Shown piece by piece: positions 22,472 to 30,504 of a DNA stretch of 64,000 nucleotides. The stretch's first letter is position 1. The number at the start of each line of letters is the position of its first letter. Made by a program: the position numbers and the translations under genes. The notes beneath the pieces are model-generated. The model was not told where the DNA came from, ran no database searches, and saw nothing but the letters and a program-made list of their open reading frames with translations. The stretch lies in NCBI RefSeq assembly GCF_900475315.1, contig NZ_LS483369.1, positions 1,302,001-1,366,000 of the forward strand. Reading direction: 5' to 3'. The DNA is from Neisseria cinerea (GTDB taxonomy: Bacteria; Pseudomonadota; Gammaproteobacteria; Burkholderiales; Neisseriaceae).

Positions 22472-23635
22472 TTATTTGTTGTCCGGCTTAGATTCCATCG
22501 GTGCGGTCAGGGGCAGTTCCGGCATCGTGCGCGCTGATTCGGAAACATTGCCGGAAAGCGCATTCAGGAATACGACGATGTTATCCACATCTTCTTTCGG
22601 AATGTCTTTACCCAGTTGCGCCTTACCCATGATGGTAACTGCCTTATCCAGCTCCCACACGCTGCCGTTGTGGAAATACGGATAAGTTTTAGCCACGTTA
22701 CGCAACCCCGGAACACGGAAGAAAAATTCGTCTTCGGTTTTTTTGGTTACGTCAGCACGGCCTTTGTCGCGTTTCGGGTCTTCAATGAATTTCCAATACG
22801 GCCCTTGGACCAGACCGAATTTCTGGAAGGTCGTGCCTCCAAGGTTGACACCGTTGTGGCAGGCAATACAGCCGTTGTCCATGAACGCGCGCACGCCTTT
22901 TCGTTCCTGTTCGCTCAGGGCGTTGACGTTGCCTTTGAGGTATTCGTCCCATTTGGTCGGCGTCAGTAGGGTACGCTCAAACGCACCCAATGCGGTAGTG
23001 ATGTTTTTAAACGAAACCGCGCCGTCTTCAGGAAAAGCTTTTTTAAACATTTCTTGATATTCGGGAACTTTGGCGATTTTGGCTGCCGCCGCCTCTTGCG
23101 AATCATTCGCCATTTCCACCGGATTCACCAAAGGCCCGCCCGCCTGTTCTTCAACGTCGGCGGCACGTCCGTCCCAAAACTGGCTGCCCAGCAGCGCGGC
23201 ATTCAATGCGGTAGGCGAGTTGCGTCCGCCGAACTGCCCTTTGTGTCCCTGACTGGTCGGCATATTGTCCACACCGGCGGAAGCAAGGTTGTGGCAAGAG
23301 TTGCAGCTCACGGTATTGCCTTTTGAAAGGCGCGGTTCATACCAGAGTTGGTGTCCGAGTTTGACCTGTTCTTCGGTAAACGGACGGATTTTCTGCATTT
23401 CTTCGACAGTCGGCAGAGGTTGGAATACGCCTTGTGCGCGTTTCAAAAGGTCTTGGTCTTCGGGCGAGGCCGATGAAGCGGAAGGAACGGCTTCCGAAGC
23501 CTGTACTTGGGAAGCCGCTTCGGTCTCGGAAGCAGGAGAAGCATCGCCTGCCGCAGACTTTTCCTGACCGCCGCATGCCGCCAATAGTGAAGACAATGCC
23601 AATACTGATGCGAGGTAACGGAGTTTGAAAGACAT
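22472..23635 (-). CDS. ccp: Cytochrome c peroxidase, dihaem lipoprotein
   Basis: This 387-residue protein reduces hydrogen peroxide to water in the periplasm with electrons from c-type cytochromes. A lipobox (SLLAACGG) near residue 21 predicts membrane anchoring, followed by a Ser/Ala-rich linker of about 35 residues. Two haem-binding motifs are CNSCH (about residue 112) and CIACH (about 256), as in bacterial dihaem peroxidases. The ATG follows AAGGAA. A candidate FNR site lies upstream, consistent with the oxygen-limited induction known for gonococcal ccp. From memory, gonococci have ccp and meningococci lack it, which bears on the species. Confidence 0.95.
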   Translation of the reverse strand: MSFKLRYLASVLALSSLLAACGGQEKSAAGDASPASETEAASQVQASEAVPSASSASPEDQDLLKRAQGVFQPLPTVEEMQKIRPFTEEQVKLGHQLWYEPRLSKGNTVSCNSCHNLASAGVDNMPTSQGHKGQFGGRNSPTALNAALLGSQFWDGRAADVEEQAGGPLVNPVEMANDSQEAAAAKIAKVPEYQEMFKKAFPEDGAVSFKNITTALGAFERTLLTPTKWDEYLKGNVNALSEQERKGVRAFMDNGCIACHNGVNLGGTTFQKFGLVQGPYWKFIEDPKRDKGRADVTKKTEDEFFFRVPGLRNVAKTYPYFHNGSVWELDKAVTIMGKAQLGKDIPKEDVDNIVVFLNALSGNVSESARTMPELPLTAPMESKPDNK

Positions 23636-23708
23636 CGTGTATTCCTTATGGTAGGTTAAAATTATTGTCCAAACCGGCAGGCAAACCTGTTCTGCCGATT
23701 ATTTCTTC

Positions 23709-23750
23709 AGTGTACTTATCGCACCTTTAGTCATCTTTGCGGAAAATCAA
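23709..23750 (-). promoter_or_regulatory. Candidate FNR-dependent promoter of ccp
   Basis: On the minus strand TTGAT-TTTC-CGCAA (23737-23750) matches 8 of 10 positions of the FNR consensus TTGAT-N4-ATCAA. TACACT at 23709-23714 could serve as -10. A start site about seven bases on would place the FNR site centre near -41.5, the class II position. This is a reading by eye and untested. Confidence 0.45.
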
Positions 23751-23804
23751 TATTTTATTTTCAATAGCTTTACACAATAATAACGATAGAGAATCAAGTT
23801 TAAC

Positions 23805-23845
23805 AAAATGCCGTCTGAAACCGGCAAAGCTTCAGACGGCATTTT
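23805..23845 (-). terminator. mntP terminator
   Basis: AAAATGCCGTCTGAA and its complement flank a loop of about 11 bases; the minus-strand mntP transcript would end here, 12 bases past the stop. Confidence 0.8.
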
Positions 23846-23856
23846 ATTTTCCGACA

Positions 23857-24423
23857 TCATTGAATCAAACCCAAATGCGACAAGAGCGTCCATGTACCGA
23901 TGGCAATCAACACCAAACCTCCGGCAAATTCCGCACGCCTGCCGAACAGTACGCCAAAAGCCCTTCCCGCCGTCAGCCCGACGGTAACCATCACCGTAGT
24001 CGCCATACCGATTACGGCGGCGGCAAAGGCGATGTTTACCTCCATAAACGCCAAGCCCACCCCGACTATCATGGAATCAATACTGGTTCCAAAAGCAGTC
24101 AGAACCGTCAACCACCAGCTTTCCCGTTTGGTTTCCCGCGCGTCCTCCGCCTCGCCGGACAACCCTTCGCGCATCATTTTCAGACCCAGCCCGCCCAGCA
24201 GGACAAAAGCCACCCAATGGTCCCATTCGCTGATAAACGGCTTGGCATAAAAACCGCCTACCCAGCCTGCCAGCGGCGTGAGTGCTTCGACCGTGCCGAA
24301 CACCAGGGCCGTTGCTGCAATTTTGCGCGGAGGCATCCTGACCGCCGCACCCTTTGCCAATGCGACGGCAAACGCATCCATCGACATTCCCAGCGCAACC
24401 AAGAGCAAAGCGTAAAGACTCAT
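23857..24423 (-). CDS. mntP: Manganese efflux pump (MntP/MntX family)
   Basis: This 188-residue inner-membrane protein has six hydrophobic segments arranged as two repeats with conserved acidic residues in GMSMDAFAVALAKG (residues 12-25) and GTSIDSMIVGVGLAF (about 111-125). This is the MntP pattern; the neisserial protein has been called MntX and exports manganese. TATAAT lies at 24450-24455 on the minus strand, close to the ATG, so there is no room for a manganese riboswitch. Proximity to ccp and katA groups three peroxide- or metal-stress genes. Confidence 0.92.
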   Translation of the reverse strand: MSLYALLLVALGMSMDAFAVALAKGAAVRMPPRKIAATALVFGTVEALTPLAGWVGGFYAKPFISEWDHWVAFVLLGGLGLKMMREGLSGEAEDARETKRESWWLTVLTAFGTSIDSMIVGVGLAFMEVNIAFAAAVIGMATTVMVTVGLTAGRAFGVLFGRRAEFAGGLVLIAIGTWTLLSHLGLIQ

Positions 24424-24475
24424 ACCGCACCCATCCTTAAAAAGGGCGGATTATAACAAAAGCAAAAAAATGCAA

Positions 24476-24517
24476 AAATGCCGTCTTAATGCTGAAACAA
24501 ACATTCAGACGGCATTT
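24476..24517 (-). terminator. Terminator after the katA unit
   Basis: An uptake sequence and a degenerate partner (GCCGTCTTAATG) form a stem around a 10-base loop; the minus strand then reads TTTTTGCATTTTTTT. Confidence 0.75.
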
Positions 24518-24529
24518 CAAGTGCAATGC

Positions 24530-24583
24530 TTATTGACGGTATCGGACCGCATGCGACAGGATTTCTTCAATTTCCATCCACAT
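24530..24583 (-). CDS. Possible 17-residue peptide downstream of katA
   Basis: AAAGGAGCAGCCC, a near-perfect ribosome-binding site at good spacing, precedes an ATG that opens MWMEIEEILSHAVRYRQ and a TAA stop. It lies 17 bases after the katA stop and before the terminator, so it would be on the katA transcript. No family is recognised. The strong ribosome-binding site is the only evidence that it is translated. Confidence 0.4.
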   Translation of the reverse strand: MWMEIEEILSHAVRYRQ

Positions 24584-24600
24584 GGGCTGCTCCTTTCAAA

Positions 24601-26115
24601 TTACAGCAAACCGGCCTGACCCAGTGCGGGATCGGTCGCACGGGCGGCTTGTGCGTCTTCGACAGTCAGTCCGAGGGCTTTGGCTACGCCTTCACCGTAT
24701 GCCGGGTCGCAACGGTAGCAGTTGCGGATATGGCGGTATTTGATGAAGTCAGGCGCATCGCCCATGGCTGCAGCGGTGTTGCCGAACAAAGCCTGTTTCT
24801 GCGTATCGTTCATCAGGTTGAACAAGGCGCGCGGTTGGCTGAAGTAGTCGTCATCGTCTTGGCGGTAGTCCCAGTGTGCCGCGTCGCCGTTGATTTTCAA
24901 AGGCGGTTCGGCGAAGTCGGGTTGTTGCTGCCATTGACCGAAGCTGTTGGGTTCGTAGTGCGGCAGGCTGCCGTAGTTGCCGTCAGCTCGGCCTTGTCCG
25001 TCGCGCTGGTTGCTGTGAACAGGGCAACGCGGACGATTGACGGGGATTTGGCGGAAGTTCACGCCCAAGCGGTAGCGTTGCGCGTCGGCGTAATTGAACA
25101 AACGGGCTTGCAACATTTTATCTGGGCTGGCGCCGACACCGGGCACGAGGTTGCTCGGTGCGAAGGCGGATTGTTCCACATCGGCGAAGAAGTTTTCGGG
25201 ATTGCGGTTCAACTCGAATTCGCCCACTTCAATCAGCGGATAGTCTTTTTTCGGCCAAACTTTGGTCAAGTCAAACGGATGATAAGGTACTTTTTCCGCG
25301 TCTGCTTCAGGCATGACTTGGATATACATCGTCCATTTCGGAAACTCGCCGCGCTCGATGGCTTCGTACAGGTCGCGCTGATGGCTTTCACGGTCGTCGG
25401 CGATGATTTTTGCAGCTTCTTCGTTGGTCAGGTTTTTAATGCCTTGTTGGCTGCGGAAATGGAATTTCACCCAGAAACGTTCGCCCGCTTCGTTCCAGAA
25501 GCTGTAAGTATGAGAACCGAAGCCGTGCATATGGCGGTAGCTGGCTGGAATACCGCGGTCGCTCATGACGATGGTAACTTGGTGCAATGCTTCAGGCAGC
25601 AGCGTCCAGAAGTCCCAGTTGTTCGTAGCAGAGCGCATATTGGTACGCGGATCGCGTTTGACGGCTTTGTTCAGGTCGGGGAACTTACGCGGGTCGCGGA
25701 GGAAGAACACAGGCGTGTTGTTGCCGACCACATCCCAGTTGCCTTCTTCGGTATAGAATTTCAACGCAAAGCCGCGGATGTCGCGTTCTGCATCGGCTGC
25801 GCCGCGTTCGCCTGCCACGGTGGTGAAACGGGCGAACATCTCGGTTTTTTTGCCGACTTCGCTGAAGATTTTGGCGCGGGTGTATTTGGTGATGTCGTGT
25901 GTTACGGTAAACGTACCGAACGCGCCCGAACCTTTGGCGTGCATACGGCGTTCGGGGATGACTTCGCGCACGAAGTCGGCGAGTTTTTCATTCAGCCACA
26001 AATCCTGCGCCAGCAGAGGGCCGCGCGGACCGGCGGTCAGGCTGTTTTGATTGTCGGCAACAGGCGCGCCGTTGTTCATGGTCAGATGGGTTACGGGGCA
26101 TTTGGAGGTAGTCAT
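24601..26115 (-). CDS. katA: Monofunctional haem catalase
   Basis: This 504-residue enzyme dismutates hydrogen peroxide. The active-site histidine is in [12 protein letters not shown] (about residue 57), the asparagine in NNTPVFF, and the haem-ligand tyrosine in [14 protein letters not shown] (near 345). Length is that of small-subunit clade 3 catalases. The start at 26115 ([16 protein letters not shown]) is preferred because GGAAC lies upstream and upstream in-frame residues look non-coding. Neisserial katA is known to be under OxyR control. It is flanked by two very short ORFs with their own ribosome-binding sites. Confidence 0.96.
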   Translation of the reverse strand: MTTSKCPVTHLTMNNGAPVADNQNSLTAGPRGPLLAQDLWLNEKLADFVREVIPERRMHAKGSGAFGTFTVTHDITKYTRAKIFSEVGKKTEMFARFTTVAGERGAADAERDIRGFALKFYTEEGNWDVVGNNTPVFFLRDPRKFPDLNKAVKRDPRTNMRSATNNWDFWTLLPEALHQVTIVMSDRGIPASYRHMHGFGSHTYSFWNEAGERFWVKFHFRSQQGIKNLTNEEAAKIIADDRESHQRDLYEAIERGEFPKWTMYIQVMPEADAEKVPYHPFDLTKVWPKKDYPLIEVGEFELNRNPENFFADVEQSAFAPSNLVPGVGASPDKMLQARLFNYADAQRYRLGVNFRQIPVNRPRCPVHSNQRDGQGRADGNYGSLPHYEPNSFGQWQQQPDFAEPPLKINGDAAHWDYRQDDDDYFSQPRALFNLMNDTQKQALFGNTAAAMGDAPDFIKYRHIRNCYRCDPAYGEGVAKALGLTVEDAQAARATDPALGQAGLL

Positions 26116-26162
26116 AGCTCGTGTTCCTTTTCCTTGGTTAATCAAAAGATACGACAAACGGC

Positions 26163-26234
26163 TTACAGCACGATTTGGCGGAAAGCATATTCATAACTGG
26201 TTTCTTGATTGCAATAGATTTCATGAATAGACAT
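26163..26234 (-). CDS. Possible 23-residue leader peptide upstream of katA
   Basis: AAAGGAAAACTAA precedes an ATG opening a 23-codon frame (beginning [11 protein letters not shown], ending FRQIVL) that stops 47 bases before the katA ATG. It lies between the candidate katA promoter and katA, so would be a leader peptide. Like the peptide after katA it has an acidic N-terminal half with an E-I pair and a Y...RQ stretch near the end, but that similarity is too weak to call homology. Confidence 0.4.
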   Translation of the reverse strand: MSIHEIYCNQETSYEYAFRQIVL

Positions 26235-26255
26235 TTAGTTTTCCTTTTATTTAAA

Positions 26256-26299
26256 CTATGGAGGCAACTATACGCCAAGATTTTCACTATTAAAACTAT
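26256..26299 (-). promoter_or_regulatory. Candidate katA promoter with ATAG repeats
   Basis: On the minus strand TATAGT (26267-26272) can serve as -10, with a poor TTTTAA 17 bases upstream. ATAG recurs four times (26256, 26268, 26287, 26296 on the plus numbering), the tetramer that OxyR contacts, though spacing is irregular. A weak -35 would suit an activator-dependent promoter. The 223-base katA-rpoN gap has no gene beyond the leader peptide. Confidence 0.35.
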
Positions 26300-26457
26300 G
26301 AAATCGATTTAATATTGTTATAAGCAATCAAGTTTCCATTTCCGTTTGTTTTTTGTTATCGACACGAATCAAAATCCCTACATAAAACCATTTATAATGA
26401 TGTTTACTGGCATCATCTGCCGCCGACAGGCCAAAAGAATAATTTTCACGCATTATC

Positions 26458-27801
26458 ATGACGTTACTCGGAATAAAGCTCAAACAGACCCAGCAGCTCA
26501 ACCAGCGGCTGCAACAATCTTTGCGCGTATTGCAGATGTCGGGTATCGAACTTGAACGCGAGGTCGAAAACTGGCTGTCGGACAACCCCCTGCTCGAACG
26601 CAAAGACACGGATGAATTTTCCGATGCCGAGTTCAGCCATTACACCGCGCCTACCCGTCAAATCGGCGGAGACGAAGGCGAAGATATGCTGTCCAACATC
26701 GCCGGCGAGCAGGATTTCAACCAATACCTGCATGCGCAAGTATGCGAACACCCGCTTTCCGATCAAGAATCCGCCTGTGTCCACATCCTCATCGATTCCC
26801 TTGATGAGCAGGGTTATCTGAGCGACAGCATTGAAGACATCCTCGACCATACGCCCTTGGAATGGATGTTGGACGAAGCAATGCTGAAACAAGCCCTGAC
26901 CGCATTGAAAAAATTCGACCCGGCAGGCGTGGCCGCCGCCGATTTGAACGAATCGCTGATACTGCAGATAGAAAGATTGGGCGAATGTGCTGCCAAAACC
27001 GCCGCCCTGCATATCGTCCGAAACGCCCTCGACAGCATTGACGGCAACCGCAGCCAAACCCTCGCGCGAATAAAAAAACGCCTGCCCCAAACCGACAGCA
27101 GCACACTCGAAGCCGCACTCGACCTCATTGCTTCGCTCAATCCCTCTCCCGCCGCCGGTTTTGCCTCGTCCACGCCCACGCCGTATATCCGCCCGGATGT
27201 CTGGGTTGAGGAAAGTAAAGACGGCTGGACGGTCAGTTTCAACGAAGACTCCCTGCCTCCTCTGCAAATGAACAGCGAATATTGCGAACTGATGCCGTCT
27301 GAAGGTCTCTCGCCCGAATGGAAGGAAAAAATCAGCGAAGCCAAACAACGTATCGATTCGCTCGAATTGAGGAAGGCAACCGTCGTCCTCCTTGCCGAAT
27401 ACATCGTTAAACATCAGGCAGACTTTTTCACTTTTGGCGAAATCGGACTCGTCCCTCTGATGATGAAAGATGCCGCCGCCGAATTGGGTGTGGCAGAAAG
27501 TACCGTTTCCCGCGCGGCCAACCAAAAATATTTGTCTTGCCCGCGCGGAGTGTTTGCGCTACGCTATTTCTTCACACAGGCAGTTCAAATGGAAGAAGGT
27601 AAAGAAGCCGTCAGCCAACACGCCGTTAAAGCCGCACTCTCCCAGCTTGTCGGCAGCGAAGACAAACGCAAGCCCTATTCTGACGAGGCACTCGCCAACC
27701 TGCTGGCTTTCCGCGGCATGGAGGTTTCCCGCCGCACCGTCGCCAAATACAGAGAATCCCTTGAGATTCCGGCAGCACACAAACGCAAAACCGCAGAATA
27801 A
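26458..27801 (+). CDS. rpoN: RNA polymerase sigma-54 factor
   Basis: This 447-residue protein contains all sigma-54 regions. Region I is glutamine- and leucine-rich (LKQTQQLNQRLQQSLRVLQM, residues 8-27). The core-binding domain follows. The C-terminal helix-turn-helix is LMMKDAAAELGVAESTVSRA (about 342-361), and the RpoN box is SRRTVAKYRESL near 425. The frame is open throughout. In gonococci and meningococci the rpoN-like sequence is described as defective and lacking the helix-turn-helix, so an intact copy is notable. An uptake sequence is embedded in frame near 27292 (LMPSEG). The hpf gene follows, as in many proteobacteria. Confidence 0.93.
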   Translation: MTLLGIKLKQTQQLNQRLQQSLRVLQMSGIELEREVENWLSDNPLLERKDTDEFSDAEFSHYTAPTRQIGGDEGEDMLSNIAGEQDFNQYLHAQVCEHPLSDQESACVHILIDSLDEQGYLSDSIEDILDHTPLEWMLDEAMLKQALTALKKFDPAGVAAADLNESLILQIERLGECAAKTAALHIVRNALDSIDGNRSQTLARIKKRLPQTDSSTLEAALDLIASLNPSPAAGFASSTPTPYIRPDVWVEESKDGWTVSFNEDSLPPLQMNSEYCELMPSEGLSPEWKEKISEAKQRIDSLELRKATVVLLAEYIVKHQADFFTFGEIGLVPLMMKDAAAELGVAESTVSRAANQKYLSCPRGVFALRYFFTQAVQMEEGKEAVSQHAVKAALSQLVGSEDKRKPYSDEALANLLAFRGMEVSRRTVAKYRESLEIPAAHKRKTAE

Positions 27802-27875
27802 TTTTTCAACACAATGCTACAACCCGTTTTTCCGTTCCGTCGCCGACGGACAGAACCCACCGAAGGAGCTGTATC

Positions 27876-28169
27876 ATGAATCTGAAAATCACCGGTCTGC
27901 ATTTCGACATCACCGAAGCCATCAAAAACCACGTTTCCAAGAAACTGGAGCGCATCAACCGCCACGCTTCGGACATCATTTCTATAACCGTAACGCTGTC
28001 TGTGGAAAAAGCCGGTCATAAGGCCGAGGCAGACGTACACCTTGCCGGTAAAGACCTGCACGTCGAGTCCGACGGTCAGGACATGTATGCCGCCATCGAC
28101 ACCCTGACAGACAAACTTGACCGCGCCGTATTGAAACACAAAGAAAAAATCGGAGAAGTCCGCAACTGA
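27876..28169 (+). CDS. hpf: Ribosome hibernation promoting factor, short form
   Basis: This 97-residue protein binds the 30S decoding region and inactivates ribosomes in stationary phase. It opens MNLKITGLHFDITEAIKNHV and has the beta-alpha-beta-beta-beta-alpha pattern of the family (ADVHLAGKDLHVESDGQDMYAAID near 50-73). It lacks the long C-terminal extension, so it is the short HPF/YhbH type. A GAAGGAG ribosome-binding site precedes the ATG. It lies 74 bases after rpoN and probably shares its transcript. Confidence 0.93.
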   Translation: MNLKITGLHFDITEAIKNHVSKKLERINRHASDIISITVTLSVEKAGHKAEADVHLAGKDLHVESDGQDMYAAIDTLTDKLDRAVLKHKEKIGEVRN

Positions 28170-28180
28170 CCGAATCGGTA

Positions 28181-28219
28181 AAATGCCGTCTGAAACGGAT
28201 TTCCGTTTCAGACGGCATT
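28181..28219 (+). terminator. rpoN-hpf terminator
   Basis: AAATGCCGTCTGAAACGG and complement form an 18-base-pair stem 12 bases after the hpf stop. Confidence 0.8.
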
Positions 28220-28392
28220 GTTTATCCTGCATAACCAAACATGAAGCAAATCCGCCTTATCTTGAACCGGTTTTGATGCTCAACACATACCTCCGCACAA
28301 CCTGTTCCAAAAACCCTTTAAAGATGCAATGCATCAGTTAAGACGGCTGCAATAAGAAAACGGGATGCAACAAATCCGCATCCCGTTCCGTT

Positions 28393-29088
28393 TTACATCC
28401 AAGCCCCTGCAACGGCTTGGGCCTCTTTCAGACGGTCTACCGTACCGACATCCAGCCACAAACCCGTATGCTTCTGACCGCTCACCCGGTTTTGCCGCAT
28501 TTCGCCACGCAATACGGGCGCGAGTTTCGCCACACTGCCCGCTTCGATTCCATCAAACATTTCAGGACGGTAAATACCCACGCCGCTGAATGTCAATCCG
28601 TTGCCGCCGGATACTTCCGACTGTACGCTTCCGTCCGGCAGCAGCAAAAAATCACCGTCAGGATGGTGCGGGGGATTTTCCACCAGCCACAAATGTGCGG
28701 AAATATGCTCGGGCAGGAGCGATGCCGTCTGAAAAGCGGCGGTAAAATCGATGTCGGTCAGCACGTCGCCGTTGACCACCAAAAACGGTTGCCCACCCAA
28801 CAGTGGCAATGCCCGTGCGATACCGCCTGCCGTTTCCAAACCGCCTGCGGGTTCGGGCGAATAGGCGATGTTCACGCCATAAGCCGAGCCGTCGCCCAAA
28901 GCATCTTCTATCTGCCGTCCCAACCACGCATGGTTGATGACTACTTCTGTAAACCCTGCCTGCTTCAGACGGCATAGGTGCCAACCGATTAGAGGCTTAC
29001 CCACCACATCAAGCAGCGGCTTCGGAGTGGTATCGGTCAAAGGGCGCATACGCTCGCCGCGTCCTGCCGCCAGTATCATCACTTTCAT
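28393..29088 (-). CDS. murU: N-acetylmuramate alpha-1-phosphate uridylyltransferase
   Basis: This 231-residue nucleotidyltransferase opens with MILAAGRGERMRPLT, the sugar-nucleotide pyrophosphorylase signature. Throughout it resembles MurU: VINHAWLGRQIEDALGDGS near 50-68, ETAGGIARALPLLGG near 84-98, VNGDVLTDIDF with the metal Asp near 105, and LWLDVGTVDRL near the end. MurU makes UDP-MurNAc from recycled MurNAc 1-phosphate, bypassing fosfomycin-sensitive MurA. Its usual partner amgK is not adjacent. It starts 17 bases after the flavin reductase gene on the same strand and is probably co-transcribed. Older annotations call such genes mannose-1-phosphate guanylyltransferase. Confidence 0.85.
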   Translation of the reverse strand: MKVMILAAGRGERMRPLTDTTPKPLLDVVGKPLIGWHLCRLKQAGFTEVVINHAWLGRQIEDALGDGSAYGVNIAYSPEPAGGLETAGGIARALPLLGGQPFLVVNGDVLTDIDFTAAFQTASLLPEHISAHLWLVENPPHHPDGDFLLLPDGSVQSEVSGGNGLTFSGVGIYRPEMFDGIEAGSVAKLAPVLRGEMRQNRVSGQKHTGLWLDVGTVDRLKEAQAVAGAWM

Positions 29089-29105
29089 ATATATCTGTCC
29101 GAATA

Positions 29106-29606
29106 TCAGTCTAAAGATCTAAACTGCCGTCTGAAATAAAGCAGCGCCGGACGTTTGCCCACGCAATTTTTAATTGCGTCGAGCCTGACGTAAAACACAA
29201 AATGTGTGCCGATTTCATGTTGGCCGACAATATGCCCGTGCAGGTGCGCCAACGCCCCTTCTATTTCGGGTTGTCCGGTTTTACCGTAATGCCAGATATG
29301 ATAGGCAAAACGTTCTTCGGGCGAAAGATTGGTTAATCCGGCAAAATGTTCGGCCACATCCTGATGTTCGTCTGCCAACGTATTGATGCACAGGCTGCCG
29401 TTTTCCGACAGTATCGGGATGATACGGGCTTTACGGTTGATACACAGCATCACGGTCGGAGGCTCGTCCGTAACCGGTGTAACCGCAGTCATCGTGATGC
29501 CGTAACGTCCTGCCGATCCCTCTGTCGTAATGACATGAACACCTGCCGCGCAAGATGCCATCGCATCACGGAATGAGGTTTGAAATTCTTTCTGCAAATC
29601 CGTCAT
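29106..29606 (-). CDS. Flavin reductase, HpaC-like
   Basis: This 166-residue protein belongs to the small flavin reductase family (split-barrel FMN-binding fold) that supplies reduced flavin to two-component monooxygenases. Conserved stretches are FRDAMASCAAGVHVITTEG (residues 12-30), GITMTAV, LCINTLAD near 93 and GTHFVFYVRL near 140, all like HpaC of 4-hydroxyphenylacetate hydroxylase. No partner monooxygenase lies in the window, so the physiological role is open. It precedes murU by 17 bases and follows farR. Confidence 0.85.
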   Translation of the reverse strand: MTDLQKEFQTSFRDAMASCAAGVHVITTEGSAGRYGITMTAVTPVTDEPPTVMLCINRKARIIPILSENGSLCINTLADEHQDVAEHFAGLTNLSPEERFAYHIWHYGKTGQPEIEGALAHLHGHIVGQHEIGTHFVFYVRLDAIKNCVGKRPALLYFRRQFRSLD

Positions 29607-29723
29607 ATTACCCCTTTATCTGTTTCCATATGCAAGACTGCTGCACATAAGGTCTCCCTCATGTGCAGCAGCTCTGATTCGTAAACAAGACCGTCTGTCG
29701 GACGTTTCCGCGCATTGTGCGTT

Positions 29724-30164
29724 TTACGAATTCAACAAATCATCGATTTGTGCAAGTTCCGTCAGCAAATCCTTAAGCAGCATCATTTTCTCTCGGGACA
29801 ACACTTCCTCGATGGCATCATAGCGTTCATCCACTTCTTCGCCGATTTCTTGATACAGGCTTTCACCTTCGGAAGTCAGCTTCAAAAAAACACGGCGTTG
29901 GTCGTTAGAAGGTTTCAGGCGGACAACCAAACCTGCTTTTTCAAGACGGGTCAGGATGCCGGTCAGACTAGGGCGCAGAATGCACGCCTGATTGGCCAAA
30001 TCCTGAAAATCCAATGTACCGTTTTCCGCCAAAAGACGGATAATCCGCCATTGCTGATCGGTGATATTCGCCTGGTTCAGAATGGGTCTGAACTGTGTCA
30101 TCAAGGCTTCCCTTGCCTGTATCAGACCGATATTGATAGACGCATGTTTTGATTGGGTAGGCAT
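29724..30164 (-). CDS. farR: MarR-family regulator FarR
   Basis: This 146-residue transcription factor has the MarR winged helix between about residues 30 and 110 (LRPSLTGILTRLEKAGLVVRL is the recognition-helix region). It matches neisserial FarR, which represses the farAB fatty-acid efflux operon in gonococci and nadA in meningococci. The start at 30164 (MPTQSKHASINIG) is chosen because GGAG lies upstream. No farAB or nadA is in the window. The upstream 340 bases contain its likely operator region. Confidence 0.9.
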   Translation of the reverse strand: MPTQSKHASINIGLIQAREALMTQFRPILNQANITDQQWRIIRLLAENGTLDFQDLANQACILRPSLTGILTRLEKAGLVVRLKPSNDQRRVFLKLTSEGESLYQEIGEEVDERYDAIEEVLSREKMMLLKDLLTELAQIDDLLNS

Positions 30165-30504
30165 TATTAAAGTCTCCGAGTTATCGCAAATCAAACTTTC
30201 AAACCGTCTGTGAAGCCCTCAGGTATCATTCCGATACAACCGTTATATAACAAAACGAACATATAGAAACAATACTCTATAAACCGTATCAGGCATTTGG
30301 GTATAAAAGGCTTTAATTCCGATAATCCTATCTAAAAATATTTTAATAGTTATATCTTAGTCTATTTTCCCTACAATCTCAACAAAGTATTACATTTACT
30401 GTCGAAAGAACTTTCTTCCAAAAAAAACAAACGCCGGCGTATCCGCCGTACAAGGCGTACACCGTTTGACTCCGTATATGACTAAAAGTTTAACGGGAAC
30501 ACAA
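30165..30504. other. AT-rich region upstream of farR
   Basis: No gene is seen in these 340 bases. The farR-proximal half is AT-rich (for example around 30325-30400) and would carry the farR promoter. A GC-richer patch near 30432-30468 (CGCCGGCG, then GCCGTACAAGGCG) has small dyads. I see no clear terminator for the thioredoxin gene, which ends at 30505. Confidence 0.5.

Noticed and set aside
24424..24475. Manganese riboswitch before mntP
   Set aside because: The likely TATAAT is about 27 bases from the start codon, leaving no space for the structure.
24526..26196. 556-codon plus-strand frame over katA
   Set aside because: It mirrors the catalase coding strand, lacks motifs, and katA carries all active-site residues.
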